Shown here piece after piece: positions 50,501 to 61,584 of a DNA stretch of 64,000 nt. Origin of the DNA: Amia ocellicauda (lineage: Eukaryota > Chordata > Actinopteri > Amiiformes > Amiidae); NCBI RefSeq assembly GCF_036373705.1, contig NC_089858.1, positions 34,756,749 to 34,820,748 of the forward strand, written 5' to 3'. Both the position numbers and the translations under genes were made by a program. The notes beneath the pieces were generated by a model. That model saw only the letters and a program-made list of their open reading frames with translations, made no database searches and was not told the origin of the DNA. Every line of letters starts with the position of its first letter. Within the stretch, counting starts at the first letter, position 1.

Positions 50501-53211
50501 CACCCATCTTGATAAGCTAAAAACATTCTGCATTTTTTTTACATTGCTTTTCAATTTATATTAAATGCAGACGAACGTTATTCTTTCATTTTATACAAAT
50601 TATATCTATATACACATCGTGGTTTCATAGGCAAGGCGGGTGGGGGGGGTGATTCGGGTGTAGCCGGACTGAACGAGAGCGGGTGGCACATGCGCTTGTG
50701 CTTTAAAGTTTCTTTTTGTTGTTACTGTTTTCTCGCACAGCCTGAATAGCGCTGCGAGAAACCCTGTATATATAAAACAGTATTTGCTTCTGTTTTTAGT
50801 GTGCAATTCAAACATTTCATTAGCACCAGGTAACTTCATTACTTCGTTCATTCGCTTCCATTGCTTTTGAAAAAGGTTAATATAGTGAGTGTAACATTCA
50901 AGATCGTAATCCTGATTGTAAGACAAACATTCAACTTTATAAGCAGTTGCATTTCCTGTTTAAAGTCCTGAAAAGTGTTAATTTACTAACATCAACACAA
51001 ATTATTGGATAGCAACACGAGACACATTTGCTCCCTCCTCTTCCGAGGTGATTGGCTGCATGAAAACGTCGAGTTACTCCTCCCACATTCCAAGCACTCC
51101 ATCCTCGCGATACAAGTGTTTTGTATTTCGCCCAAAATAATATATTTTAATATATCGCAAAAACTCGATGTATCGCCCAGCCCTACCTGCAGTAGCTCTC
51201 TCTGCCTGCCCTGATCGGCTCAGCACGTTTTGACCTGTCCTTTCTAATTCAATATTGTTCACATTGCAAACCCAGGTCTCTGGATCAATGCCTCGATCAG
51301 TCACCTGTTTGATCATGATGCTCATTCTTCTTTTTGGTGACAAAACAAATCCCCTTTTTGTGCCAGTCTTAGCACTACAATGCTAAGTTCTCTTCACAGC
51401 AGAAAGGTTATGATGGCTAGTGTAGAAGGGGGAACTGTGCCTTTTGGATATGACATTGTTATTTTCTGAAAACAGAGTTTTAGTTATTTATTGACTTTGC
51501 TGCTCTTCGATTATTCATTTGTTTTTTTTATTCATTAAACCTTGTATTAAGAGCTAGAGTAAACCACAGTGAGCTACATATATTTATATTTCCAGGTAGC
51601 TACAGAGGCTCTGTTTTTAGTTGGTAATAATAGTGTGGTACTGTAAAAAAATGTCCAGGGTTGGCAGGTCTGGAGATCCTTCACATAATCAAACGCCCAG
51701 TGTGTTGTTTAAGGAGTTTAATTCAGTAACTAAAGTTGTTTTTGTGTGACGAGGGAAGACAATTCAGCTCTTCGTTAAGTTGGGAAACCCTGTTAGTGTG
51801 AGAGGAAGGGGAGGCATTCCTGAGGAACACACCCCGATGAACCCCCCACCCCTCCTCTCCTGCAGGTGGCTGGGAGAGCGAAAGGGACACCCCCAACACG
51901 GGCCCCTCCCCAATCATCAACATCAAGAAGGAGAAAAGAGAGACCGAGGAGGAGACCAAGGAGATACTGCGCATGCTGGAGAGAGACAACGTTGGTGCCT
52001 TTCTGTCAGTCTGTCCCTCTCCCTCTCTGTCCCTCTCTCTTTCCCCCCTCCTCCATCTTATTCCTGTCTCTTAACTGTGTCGCAGGCCTCTTGACCTTGT
52101 CCTCTTGACCTCGTCCTCTCTCCCTGCGCAGTTCCTGGATGACCCCCGGCTGCACAGTGACCTGCGCCGCTGTCCCGTCCAGCTGCCCATGTCGGTGTCG
52201 GGCTGGGTGTTCCGGGAGGAGGACGCCTCGCTGGGGAGCCTGAAGACCGAGGGGAAGCAGGAGGAGGAGGAGGAGGAGGGGATGGAGCTGGACATGAACC
52301 CTGCGGCCACCGTCAAAGGTGTGAGGAGAAATACCTTCTAGTATTGCTCATATTAGGGGTTGTAGTAGTGGTGCACTGATTTGATTGTCATTGGGTGCAT
52401 CGTAGTCATTGTTTTGGTAGCACATGCTTTTGTTAACTTTAAGTCCCTCCTCCCTCTGCAGTGAAGGAGGAGCCGGTGGAGGTCACTGAGGTCAAGAAGG
52501 CGGAGCTGGCCTTCAAGCCACCGCCCCTCCCAAAGGCGGAGTCTCTGGCAGAGCTGCTGAGTGGCCAGACCCTCTGCAAGGGGGAGGAGCTTCTGTTCCT
52601 GCAGCTCCCCGACACACTGCCGGGGCAACCCCCCACCCAGGAGCAGCGGCCAATCAAAACCGAGGTCCAGACGGAAGACGGCCAATCGGTGCTCATTAAG
52701 ACTGAGCAGAGCCAGGTAGACACTCACCCTGTGTGTATGTGTGTTTTACAATGGAGAAAGATGTCTGCTAAATGAATACCGTTAAACATCTGTGTTGTAA
52801 CAGCTCTGTTGTTGCCCCAGGAGTCCCTGCAGAGCGAGGACTGCTGCAGCCTGACTGATCTGGGCGAGGGGCAGGTGGGCCGCCTACTGGTCCGGAAGTC
52901 TGGCCGAGTACAGCTCATCCTGGGCCACATCAAGCTGGACGTCAGTATGGGGACGCCCTGCTCCTTCCTGCAGGTGGGCTTGTTCGGGTTCTATTGCTGT
53001 TCTAGAATACTGCTCTCTCCCACCCTCACCATCTCACCCTCTCTCTCTGGATCTTTGTTAATTTAATTCCTTCCCCCTCTCCCCGCTGCAGGAGCTGGTG
53101 TCAGTGGGCTCTGGCGATGGGCGCACGGGGGACCTGACAGTGCTGGGACACATCAAACACAAGCTGGTCTGCTCCCCAGACTTCCAGGCCCTGCTGGAGA
53201 ACCGGGTTTGA
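47538..53211 (+). CDS. polr3d: POLR3D / RPC4 (RPC53), subunit of RNA polymerase III
   Basis: Eight coding exons: 47538-47693 (exon starts at 47523), 47880-47923, 48247-48401, 51866-51990, 52132-52318, 52462-52715, 52821-52973 and 53092-53211. With the noncoding exon this makes nine. They give 397 residues; human RPC4 has 398. Key matches are RSRDLTLGGVKKKTFTPN (about 41-58), RGRGRPEVIQSHSIFEQGP, INIKKEKRETEEETKEILRM, ELLFLQLPDTLPGQPPTQEQ and the C-terminal RPC4 domain with RKSGRVQLILGH and LVSVG...LGHIKHKLVCSPDF. RPC4 pairs with RPC5 as the TFIIF-like arm of Pol III, acting in initiation and termination. Several SUMO-type motifs are visible (IKKE, LKTE, VKEE, IKTE twice). The exon ending at 51990 has a weak donor (AAC|gttggt). 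The start ATG fits human MSEG and follows acceptor tttcctgcag. Confidence 0.97.
49089..50293 (+). mobile_element. Tc1/mariner element 1 in POLR3D intron 4, nearly complete
   Basis: Identical 28-bp inverted ends begin cactcacctaaaggatta (49089-49116 and 50266-50293), flanked by TA-rich DNA. The transposase starts at 49237 (MGKKGDLSNFERGM) and reads through the helix-turn-helix region to WSDESRFLLRHSDGRVR near 49740. There the frame is lost, and it resumes in another frame through QQDNAPCH and NPREHLW to 50261. The lesion looks like a 16-bp deletion (inference from related copies as remembered). Between the second catalytic aspartate and the glutamate I count 36 residues, which suggests a DD36E family. 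The glutamate is preceded by arginine where I expect isoleucine. Confidence 0.9.
49237..50261 (+). pseudogene. Tc1-like transposase, one frameshift
   Basis: Two overlapping frames (49237-49803 and 49752-50261) together cover an almost full-length transposase. The N-terminal part carries paired-type helix-turn-helix sequence (SISQSAQLLGFSRTTVSRVY) and the first catalytic aspartate (WSDE). The second part carries the GGGGVMVWG block, the second aspartate and the glutamate. Apart from the shift near 49740 it has no other stop codon, so inactivation is recent or the copy was moved in trans. Confidence 0.85.
52752..52778 (+). mobile_element. Possible V-SINE tail remnant in a POLR3D intron
   Basis: agatgtctgctaaatgaata matches the 3' end of V-SINE/L2 tails. 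Only about 20 bases are preserved, so chance is possible. Confidence 0.25.
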
Positions 53212-53914
53212 GGGTGGGATCCCTCTGTTCCTTGTCCCAGGGGGAGGGGTGGAATGTGGCTCCACCCACTTCCTGCATAAGGGGCAGGGCTTTAGGAACG
53301 CCAGACTCCAGATGTCACTGATTGGCTGAAGGGACTCTGTGCACAGGGCAGTGAGAGGACTTCACAGGGACGGTTGTGCTTTGAGAACAGCAGGGTGAGA
53401 CTACAGTCAACTACTGGGAACAGGGGGGCAGAGAATGATTTTAGTTTGAAAAATTTGTTAAAAATGAGCTTAATGTCACACCATGTAATCCATTGCTCCC
53501 AACAGGCCTCCACAATCCAGCCTGGGAGGTATAGTTTTATTTCGTTTGCTAGTTTACTTTTCCCCAACACATCCAAATATAACGTTCTGTGAAAAGGGCA
53601 GGATGTGACATCAGAAGGAAGCTCTGCAGTGAGACGGAGCGGGAGGCGTGTTGTCTCGAGCCCAGCCTGTTTGCATTCATTTCACACTTGTACGTCTACC
53701 TCGCGCACAGGGCTCGCACTGCTTTTGTCTGCCATAGCTTGACTGAATGACTCGCAGGGTGGGAGGGGGAGAGAATCAGAAGTGACCCAGATGGTTCTGT
53801 TTGCATGGGATGAAAAGGGTTCCAGGTTCTGTATTCTGCTCTACAACTCTCAGGTTATGGGTTTGCACATTAGAGAACCACCACCAGACTGTAAAAGCAA
53901 TGCAGTGTTATTGT

Positions 53915-53920
53915 AATAAA
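53915..53920 (+). terminator. Candidate POLR3D polyadenylation signal
   Basis: AATAAA lies about 700 bases after the POLR3D stop codon and is followed by CA-rich and then T-rich sequence. Confidence 0.6.
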
Positions 53921-53947
53921 CTAATTTAAAAACACACACACTGTTTG

Positions 53948-53957
53948 TTTATTTATT
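53948..53957 (-). terminator. Candidate minus-strand polyadenylation signal
   Basis: The minus strand reads AATAAATAAA, 10 bases after the stop codon of the tentative minus-strand gene and only 30 bases from the POLR3D signal. The two would be convergent. Confidence 0.35.
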
Positions 53958-53966
53958 TGTATTACT

Positions 53967-56609
53967 TTAATTTGTTCTGTCAGCAGTGCACAACGGGGGG
54001 TTACCAGCCTGTGTGTCTGATGAACATCCCAGCTGGACTCCCTGGTGTAGCAGCAGCACAGCACCAGCCACTGCTAGGCTCACGATGTCATGAGTTCTGT
54101 GAGGACAATGTGATGTAAAGAATCTCCCAGCTCTTCGTTAGAACAATGCAACTAACAAGTAGGGTTTCTAGCAGGGGTGATGACAGTAAGAAAGCTTTAA
54201 AATCAGTGGTTCTCAAGCCTGTCCTGGAAGAACACCGACCCTGCTGGGTTTTGTTCCAACTGTGCTTGATTACTTGAACCCTTAATTTCCTAAATCAGAA
54301 CCTTTTAATTATTTTAAACAGTAGGGGTTTTAAGTTGCTTATAAGGAGATCTTATTAAGGAACCAACTTGTTTATCAGTTACACAATTTACAGAGTCAAA
54401 TGTAATCAAATTACATAAATTAAGGGGTCAATTTAGTAATTGAGAGCTAAGCTGGAACAAAAAGCAGCAGGGTAGAGAACCACTTCTTTAAATTATCACA
54501 ATATTCTGTCCTTCTAATAATGCCAGTAGAAAATAATGAACAAAATGACAAGTTTGTATCACCAAGGACATTAAAACACTTGTTACTAATAATGTTCTTA
54601 ATACAATGTAATGTTATTTGTTTTAAAAGCTAATGCTACTTAGGCATACTAGTAATGCCAGTAACAAGGACCACTACATACTACTGACAATTATGATTCT
54701 AATTAGTTATTATATGACTACTTCTATATATGAAGGTGCCCAATTCTACTACTATTACTGATCGCAGTGCAACCTGATGCTAATGAATATTCCCAATGTT
54801 TGTAAACTAGTGAAAACAGACCGTAATGTTTTCACCAGATTAATGCAATGATCATAGTCCTTATTACAGTGGAAATCTCAGTTATGCGTTCTTACCGGTG
54901 TTTGTGTTGAGGCTGCACTCTTGTGGCCGTGCGCCTCAACTGCCGCTGATGTCTCCCCCCCCCGGACCACCGCCAGCACTGGGACACCACACTGTGAAGG
55001 ACAGGAAAAGGTTTGCTTTCTGTTAATATGAGAATAGGAGGATTGTGTGTGTGTAATTATCTGCTATGATTTTACATTGGGAAAATTATTGAAATATTCA
55101 TTTTTATTTGAATGTCTTCCTTTGAACTGCAACCATTTATGCATTAAAATGAATTTCGTTACTGTAATTGTCTGTTTTGTTGAATTGCAATCCTGTTTTG
55201 AAGGTATGATTGTATTTGTAACAATTTTTTAATTAGCAGATTGTTTTTGCATGTTTATTTTAGTTTGAAGGCATAAAGTTTCTAACATGACATTTACACA
55301 AACATACATTCAACTGTGTGTGTGTGTGTATACATGGGAACAAAAACAAGCACACATATTCAAGATACACATATACACAACACACATGTATACATATCTA
55401 AGTGGAAACATCTTCTAGCAGTGGACCGATATGGGTTGATGGTGGTGATATACACTACCAGTCAAACGTTTTAGAACACCCCTATTTTTCCATTTTGTTA
55501 TTGACATTTAAGCAGTTGAAGTCCAGTGAATAACCTGAAATGGTACAAGGGTAAGCGGTAAACTGCCAGAGGTTATAGAAGTCACACTGTATTCCTACAA
55601 TGCGCACATCGTTTGAAAGCTTATTCTCTTGGCTACCAGCGTATTTCACTCTCAGACACATCCGATTTACAGGTTCCGTGTCGCCCACCGTCATTCAGAG
55701 CCCGGGGGGTAAACAGGAGAGAGGCCTCATTCAGACAGTCACAGATCACCCAGTTTCAATCGGATTTCTTAACCTAAAGATTAATCCAGTATATGTTAAT
55801 TGATGTTCTATCAAACACACAGAAGTTCAGATCCAGTTATGTAAAATTGTTGTGTATTAGTACACTTTAAACAGTTTTCCATCTTGACATTTTGAGCTCT
55901 CTACGTGTGTGTGTTGCTTCTACCAAAATGTGGAGGGTCTTGTTTTGACCAGTAGACTGTCTGGTGCCAGAATATGTCATACTTGTCAATATTTTCTGAG
56001 GGGGGGTGTATAAAAAAGAATTTTTTTACATCGTTAGTAAGCTGAGAGTTACAGCTTTCATGGGATACCAAACACTTGGCAAACAACACAACAGTGAAGA
56101 GTACACATGGATTTGGTGCCCTTTTAAGGGTCAGCTTAAGGTTTTAAATATTGTTAAACAAAACTATTCCATGCTTTCTTTTTTATCTCAAATTGTTTAA
56201 TTGTTCTATGCTTTAATTTCTGAGTACACTGTGTACATTTCAATAAAAACTGGAAAAATTGAGGTGTTCTAAAACTTTTGACCAGTTGTATACATAAATA
56301 AAAATATATTTATATCATCATCAGCCCATATTGGTCCACTGCTGGAAGATGTTTCCACTTGCTTCAATCTACAGCTTCTCTTGTTGCCTGCAAAGTGTAT
56401 AATTTCATCTTCCCATCTTCTAGGTCTTTTTGGATCTCTTGGAAATCGGGATCCATTCAATAGCTTTCTCTGCAAATCTTTGATCTGTTCTTCTTGCAGT
56501 GTGTCCGGCCCATTGCCATTTAAACATTTTCTCTATTTCAATGATGTCACACACACACACATATACATGTGTATGTACACGCATAAATATACTCATACAC
56601 ATGAACACA

Positions 56610-56699
<90 letters not shown>

Positions 56700-58456
56700 C
56701 ATGTATAATACATACAGTGAGGGGAAAAAAGTATTTGATCCCCTGCTGATTTTGTACGTTTGCCCACTGACAAAGAAATGATCAGTCTATAATTTTAATG
56801 GTAGGTGTATTTTAACAGTGAGAGACAGAATAACAACAAAAAAATCCAGAAAAACGCATTTCAAAAAAGTTATAAATTGATTTGCATGTTAATGAGGGAA
56901 ATAAGTATTTGATCCCCTATCAATCAGCAAGATTTCTGTCTCCCAGGTGTCTTTTATACAGGTAACGAGCTGAGATTAGGAGCACTCTCTTAAAGGGAGT
57001 GCTCCTAATCTCAGCTCGTTACCTGTATAAAAGACACCTGTCCACAGAAGCAATCAATCAATCAGATTCCAAACTCTCCACCATGGCCAAGACCAAAGAG
57101 CTGTCCAGGGATGTCAGGGACAAGATTGTAGACCTACACAAGGCTGGAATGGGCTACAAGACCATCGCCAAGCAACTTGTTGAGAAGGTGACAACAGTTG
57201 GTGCGATTATTCGCAAATGGAAGAAACACAAAATAACTGTCAGTCTCCCTCGGTCTGGGGCTCCATCCAAGATCTCACCTCGTGGAGTTTCAATGATCAT
57301 GAGAACGGTGAGGAATCAGCCCAGAACTACACGGGAGGATCTTGTTAATGATCTCAAGGCAGCTGGGACCATAGTCACCAAGAAAACAATTGGTAACACA
57401 CTACGCCGTGAAGGACTGAAATCCTGCAGCGCCCGCAAGGTCCCCCTGCTCAAGAGAGCACATGTACAAGCCTGTCTGAAGTTTGCCAATGAACATCTGA
57501 ATGATTCAGAGGAGAACTGGGTGAAAGTGTTGTGGTCAGATGAGACCAAAATCGAGCTCTTTGGCATCAACTCAACTCGCCGTGTTTGGAGGAGGAGGAA
57601 TGACGCCAAGAACACCATCCCCACCGTCAAACATGGAGGTGGAAACATTATGCTTTGGGGTGTTTTTCTGCTAAGGGGACAGGACAACTGCACTGCATCA
57701 AAGGGACGATGGACGGGGCCATGTACCGTCAAATCTTGGGTGAGAACCTCCTTCCCTCAGCCAGGGATTTGAAAATGGGTCGTGGATGGGGATTCCAGCA
57801 TGACAATGACCCAAAACACACAGCCAAGGCAACAAAGGAGTGGCTCAAGAAGAAGCACATTAAGGTCCTGGAGTGGCCTAGCCAGTCTCCAGACCTTAAT
57901 CCCATAGAAAATCTGTGGAGGGAGCTGAAGGTTCGAGTTGCCAAACGTCAGCCTCGAAACCCTAATGACTTGGAGAGGATCTGCAAAGAGGAGTGGGACA
58001 AAATCCCTCCTGAGATGTGTGCAAACCTGGTGGCCAACCACAAGAAACGTCTGACCTCTGTGATTGCCAACAAGGGTTTTGCCACCAAGTACTAAGTCGA
58101 AGGGATCAAATACTTATTTCCCTCATTAACATGCAAATCAATGTATAACTTTTTTGAAATGCGTTTTTCTGGATTTTTTTGCTGTTATTCTTACTCTCAC
58201 TGTTAAAATACACCTACCATTAAAATTATAGACTGATCATTTCTTTGTCAGTGGGCAAACGTACAAAATCAGCAGGGGATCAAATACTTTTTTCCCCTCA
58301 CTGTACAATATACACATGTATAATATACAGCTCTGGGAAAAATAAGACACCACTCGAAGTTCAGAAATCAATGTTAAGTGGTCTCTTATTTTTTCCAGGC
58401 TGGTGATTTGAAAACTGAGGAGGATGGGAGACTTGCTGTATAGATGCGGAGCAATT

Positions 58457-58495
<39 letters not shown>

Positions 58496-58883
58496 GCTAA
58501 TTAGGATGTAAATGCTCAACTATATCACTCTCTCTGGATCTGAGAACAAACTAAATTGTGACATATTTGAAAGTGTGAAAATGGGCTGGACACATTGCAA
58601 GAAGTACAGATCAAATATGGACACAGGAAGAAATTGAATGGATACAAAGACATGAATAAAAACCTAGAAGACAACCACACAAAAGGGAAGGGAGGATTAA
58701 ATGATAAACTTTGCATCTGCAGGTGTGACACAGAAGAGAGAAGCTGTAGATGCTTCACACACACCTGTAGGAAAAACGCAGCAAGAACCCCCCCCCCCCC
58801 CCCAAAACAACTTACCTTGTATCCAGGGGATTCACACTGAAGACCCCCGTCAGAGACCACAGCACAGCCGGCGAGAACAAACA

Positions 58884-58918
<35 letters not shown>

Positions 58919-59631
58919 ACTGCCTAGCTGCTGATCGACACATTTAATTATTTTTGGCCTCCAGATGGAGACAGGTATCTCCATGGCAACACATCTGGGC
59001 ACTGTAGGACGCATGTGTCTTCTGCGCATGCGTCTGTTTGTGAGGCTTTTATTGTAAAGGTAAAACACAGATCAGCGACCTGCACGGCTGCCCTGCGGTC
59101 AGAACCGTCCCACGGAGACGCAAGAGCTCAGCTGCCCCCACAACCCAGGATCCTGCCTGCCTGTAGGCTACTGAGTTATATTTATACTACTGCTGTTTAA
59201 AACACACATCCCCCTGTTTCTGATGGTCCGGTGAAACATACGGGAGATGCGCAGCTCTCTGTGGCCCCACAAAGTTCCTGAAAGGGCCCTGCAGGGCTGC
59301 ACACTAACTGAACGAGGAACACCGAAGGATGCCGATACATGTCTGTGGCTGCACATTTCCATCGAAATGCACGAAATGAGCTTAATTAAAAATAAATGAA
59401 CTATGTGTGTTTACCAATCGCATGACACTGGGCACTGGTGAACCGCAGGCTGCAGCAGGACGATCCTGCAGGAGTTAGGAGCACAGGTGGGTTTGCTGCA
59501 TCAGTACAGTGCATATACGCACTAACATCGGTAATGCGGGACCAGCGGCACACGCCAGTATACAGCAAGCGTGTCTTACGGCTTAAATTACATTAGCCAC
59601 ACTCGTATTTACCGGCGATAACTTAAAGCTG
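53967..59631 (-). CDS. Tentative unrecognised minus-strand spliced gene converging on POLR3D
   Basis: Candidate exons, right to left: a first exon with an ATG at about 59629-59631 (MAALSYR) and donor ATCGCCG|gtaaat near 59612; a 21-base exon 58816-58836 (acceptor ggtcttcag, donor AAG|gtaagt); 54896-54991 (acceptor gtccttcacag, donor CCG|gtaaga); and 53967-54096 (acceptor attgtcctcacag, stop TAA). All four junctions keep one open frame of about 90 residues. It includes a hydrophobic stretch ([13 protein letters not shown]) and then a cysteine-containing tail. The product is not recognised. The run of nine G in the third exon, the 21-base exon and the lack of homology leave chance or a noncoding RNA as real alternatives. 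Confidence 0.22.
54204..54485. mobile_element. Non-autonomous hAT-like MITE
   Basis: Terminal inverted repeats are cagtggttctcaagcctg on the left and tagagaaccactt on the right, with inner inverted similarity (gggttttgttccaac and gctggaacaaaaagcag). The CAGTGGTTCTCAA end is typical of hAT MITEs. It is 282 bases with no coding capacity. Confidence 0.75.
55398..55450 (+). mobile_element. LINE fragment (RTE/BovB-like 3' part), short piece
   Basis: aagtggaaacatcttctagc...ggaccgatatgggttgatgg is the inverted counterpart of 56311-56365. It abuts the left end of the Tc1-type MITE. Confidence 0.6.
55451..56290. mobile_element. 840-bp Tc1-type non-autonomous element
   Basis: The left end tacactaccagtcaaacg continues ttttagaacaccccta. 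On the minus strand the right end reads tacaactggtcaaaagt continuing ttttagaacacctcaa. The inverted ends match over about 45 bases with a few mismatches and are flanked by TA-rich DNA. The interior has no transposase-like frame. Confidence 0.75.
56311..56545 (-). mobile_element. LINE fragment (RTE/BovB-like C-terminus)
   Basis: The minus strand encodes [20 protein letters not shown], then [11 protein letters not shown], the end-of-ORF signature of RTE/BovB-type elements. Frameshifts follow, then a 3' part ending in agcaagtggaaacatcttcc. Confidence 0.7.
56611..56694. repeat. Long (TA)n microsatellite
   Basis: About 40 uninterrupted AT units, next to (CA)n stretches at 56550-56610. It can extrude as a cruciform and is likely to be unstable or mis-sized in assemblies. 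Confidence 0.95.
56944..57040. repeat. Perfect hairpin inside Tc1 element 2
   Basis: The left arm begins caggtgtcttttatac and the right arm ends gtataaaagacacctg; both are 44 bases and exactly complementary. It precedes the transposase start by about 40 bases. Confidence 0.9.
57083..58095 (+). pseudogene. Tc1-like DD34E transposase, one frameshift
   Basis: It starts [20 protein letters not shown] in a good context (accATGG). Helix-turn-helix sequences are followed by catalytic WSDET, HDNDPKH and NPIENLW; I count 34 residues between the second aspartate and the glutamate. The frame changes once, at about 57655-57660 in a G run (ctttggggtg), which fits loss of a single G. The rest to the terminal FATKY is open, so the copy is only one base from an uninterrupted frame. 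No other stop was found. Confidence 0.88.
58327..58402. mobile_element. MITE with ACAGCTCTGG terminus, copy 2
   Basis: acagctctgggaaaaataag, then aagttcagaaatcaatg and gtctcttattttttccagg, as in the copy at 23018-23096. The right end is less well preserved. It lies 22 bases beyond Tc1 element 2. Confidence 0.65.
58461..58495. repeat. (AAT)n microsatellite
   Basis: About 11 AAT units. Confidence 0.9.
58552..58760 (+). mobile_element. LINE fragment (RTE/BovB-like), plus orientation
   Basis: atatttgaaagtgtgaaaat, then gggctggacacattgcaagaag and aagaaattgaatggataca, parallel the minus-strand fragment at 56311-56545 in order. This copy is diverged and has lost the frame. Confidence 0.55.
58978..59033. 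promoter_or_regulatory. RFX half-site and NRF1-like motif cluster
   Basis: ctccatggcaac (RFX X-box-like, 58978-58989) and ctgcgcatgcgtc (NRF1-like, about 59020-59032) lie within 55 bases. No first exon was securely placed next to them. Confidence 0.35.
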
Positions 59632-59728
59632 CCATAACAAGCCGTACAATGTAAATAAAACCAATGAAGAATGGAAAAGAAACACAGACCCTTCCATCAC
59701 AGCACGCCAACGCCTCCCCGACTGCGCG

Positions 59729-59752
59729 CCGCCATGTTGTCGGCGCATGCGC
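59729..59752 (-). promoter_or_regulatory. NRF1 plus YY1 core-promoter motifs
   Basis: On the minus strand, GCGCATGCGC (59743-59752) is followed by gacaACATGGCGGC, a YY1 motif. This arrangement is typical of TATA-less start sites. It would drive transcription leftwards, consistent with the tentative minus-strand gene, though bidirectional use is possible. Confidence 0.45.
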
Positions 59753-60136
59753 AGTCTGTTCACATTGGACACTAAACCCCAAACACCATCTGACCCTCGG
59801 CGCGCCTGAGCACAGATCCACAGACACGAACAAGACATAAACAAATCAGTATATATATATTCAGCCAGTTTACTATATATTAGTAATATGTCATTTTAAC
59901 ACTATGTCAGTCAGCTGACACACACTGCCAATGCCCTTAATGGAGGAAACCCATAATTGTTGTTTTTTTATTTTTAATGTGTTTTGTCCATTAATACATG
60001 TCTACAAAACTAACTGGATTATTGTCCATGCTCCAAAAACAAATCCCTCTATTCATAACACATTGTACTTTGTATTGTGTCTGATGTAAGTCACCATACA
60101 TTAAAGCCACAAAATTTAAGAACACTACCACAGCAC

Positions 60137-60187
<51 letters not shown>

Positions 60188-61510
60188 TAATTACACTCTA
60201 TAGAGAATAGACGCTAGGAGGCCGTGACTGAGTGCACAAAGTAAATATAAAATATATTAAAACACCCACAGTATCTCAAAATGATCAGGAACACTCATTA
60301 TACCAGATGTCTGTGTACAATACAATAACATACCAAAATTAAATAAAATAAATATTAGCAAACAATAAAGAAAAACTCCCAACTTATTACTATAAAAAAA
60401 TACATAAAAAAAAACAAAACAATGGAAAGAAACGAGGACAAAATCAAATCGTAGCTTCAATACAACTTATTTGAACATTCTCCACAAATTAAAAGACCAG
60501 AGATTACAGGGCTGGAGCTTGAAGAGCCGCTCACAGTTAGAGCACGGGAGGAAACAAACAAACAAATTAAATATCAACTTAAACATACTCCTCTAGTATC
60601 TACAATTTAATATATATTATTCATCCTATTGCATCAGAACATTTAAGAGTCTAAAACTGACCATTCAAACACAAGCAATACAAAACCTGTAAAAACATCA
60701 GCTTCATTAACCCCCTGAAAACAGCCTTTAAACATCTCGTTCGAACCCATGTAAAGCCACTCTCCCATCTCTTATTGGACACACACACACGCACACGCAC
60801 TGTGTATCATGAATGGCTCAGGAAGATTTACACCTAAAGTCTTTTAGGGTTTTGTCACATGCAGGCGACAAAATGTGTGTGTGTGTGAGTGACCCATCAG
60901 AAAGCACACAGGCAATGCAGAAGGAAGAGTATGACTTACACTATTAGTAAACAAGTGACTTAAGGGAGAAAGAAAAAAACTACAAATTAAAAATGAATAA
61001 ATAAAACCAAAACCTTCATTTTCAAGTAGCTGGTACTTAGAAAGTTGTTCAAGAATCCTGCAAATGCAGTCTCTGAGAAATACACAGTCCTACCCAGTCC
61101 ACACGAGAAGAGACCAGGTCTGAAGGCAAGAACTGAAGCTATTTGACATTGGATTCAACCCACACCCTCAACCCTCACACTTAAAACTATGAATTTATGA
61201 GTTTCATCTGTATTTCTTTTTTAAAATAATTTCTTCAACCTGCAAATTAAACATAAACAACCTCTATTTGATTAATATCATCATCATCACTTTATTCATT
61301 AATAATTTTATTTCATTTTTATTCCATACATTAATTGATACACACTGTACAACGGTTACTATATGATATAAATAAAAGCCTTACAAAACACAGTCAGGTA
61401 ACAACAGCTTATATCATTCGATAAGATCATCATTGAGATTGACAATTCCCTGAATTATGCAGATCAATGCTGAGGTTCGGTTGGGAGAGGGCAGCCAGGG
61501 AGAGTATATA

Positions 61511-61584
<74 letters not shown>

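Larger units (their letters stand above)
56713..58305 (+). mobile_element. Tc1/mariner element 2 with 204-bp inverted repeats, nearly complete
   Basis: Inverted repeats 56713-56916 and 58102-58305 are of equal length (204 bp). Each carries two copies of the gtatttgatcccct-type motif, at its outer and inner end, so the element has the IR/DR architecture. Inside, 56944-57040 is a hairpin with two 44-base arms around a 9-base spacer. The transposase frame runs from 57083 to 58095 with one frameshift. From memory, the family is shared almost unchanged among many fishes, lampreys and amphibians, which points to horizontal spread. Confidence 0.92.

Noticed and set aside
56381-56773. Open frames rich in Ile-Tyr repeats
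   Set aside because: Produced by the (TA)n tract and neighbouring LINE fragment.
58836-58884. [10 protein letters not shown] minus-strand frame as the start of a secreted protein
   Set aside because: The upstream sequence is a (GA)n tract with no promoter or acceptor evidence; only the 21-base splice-bounded part was kept, as a tentative exon.
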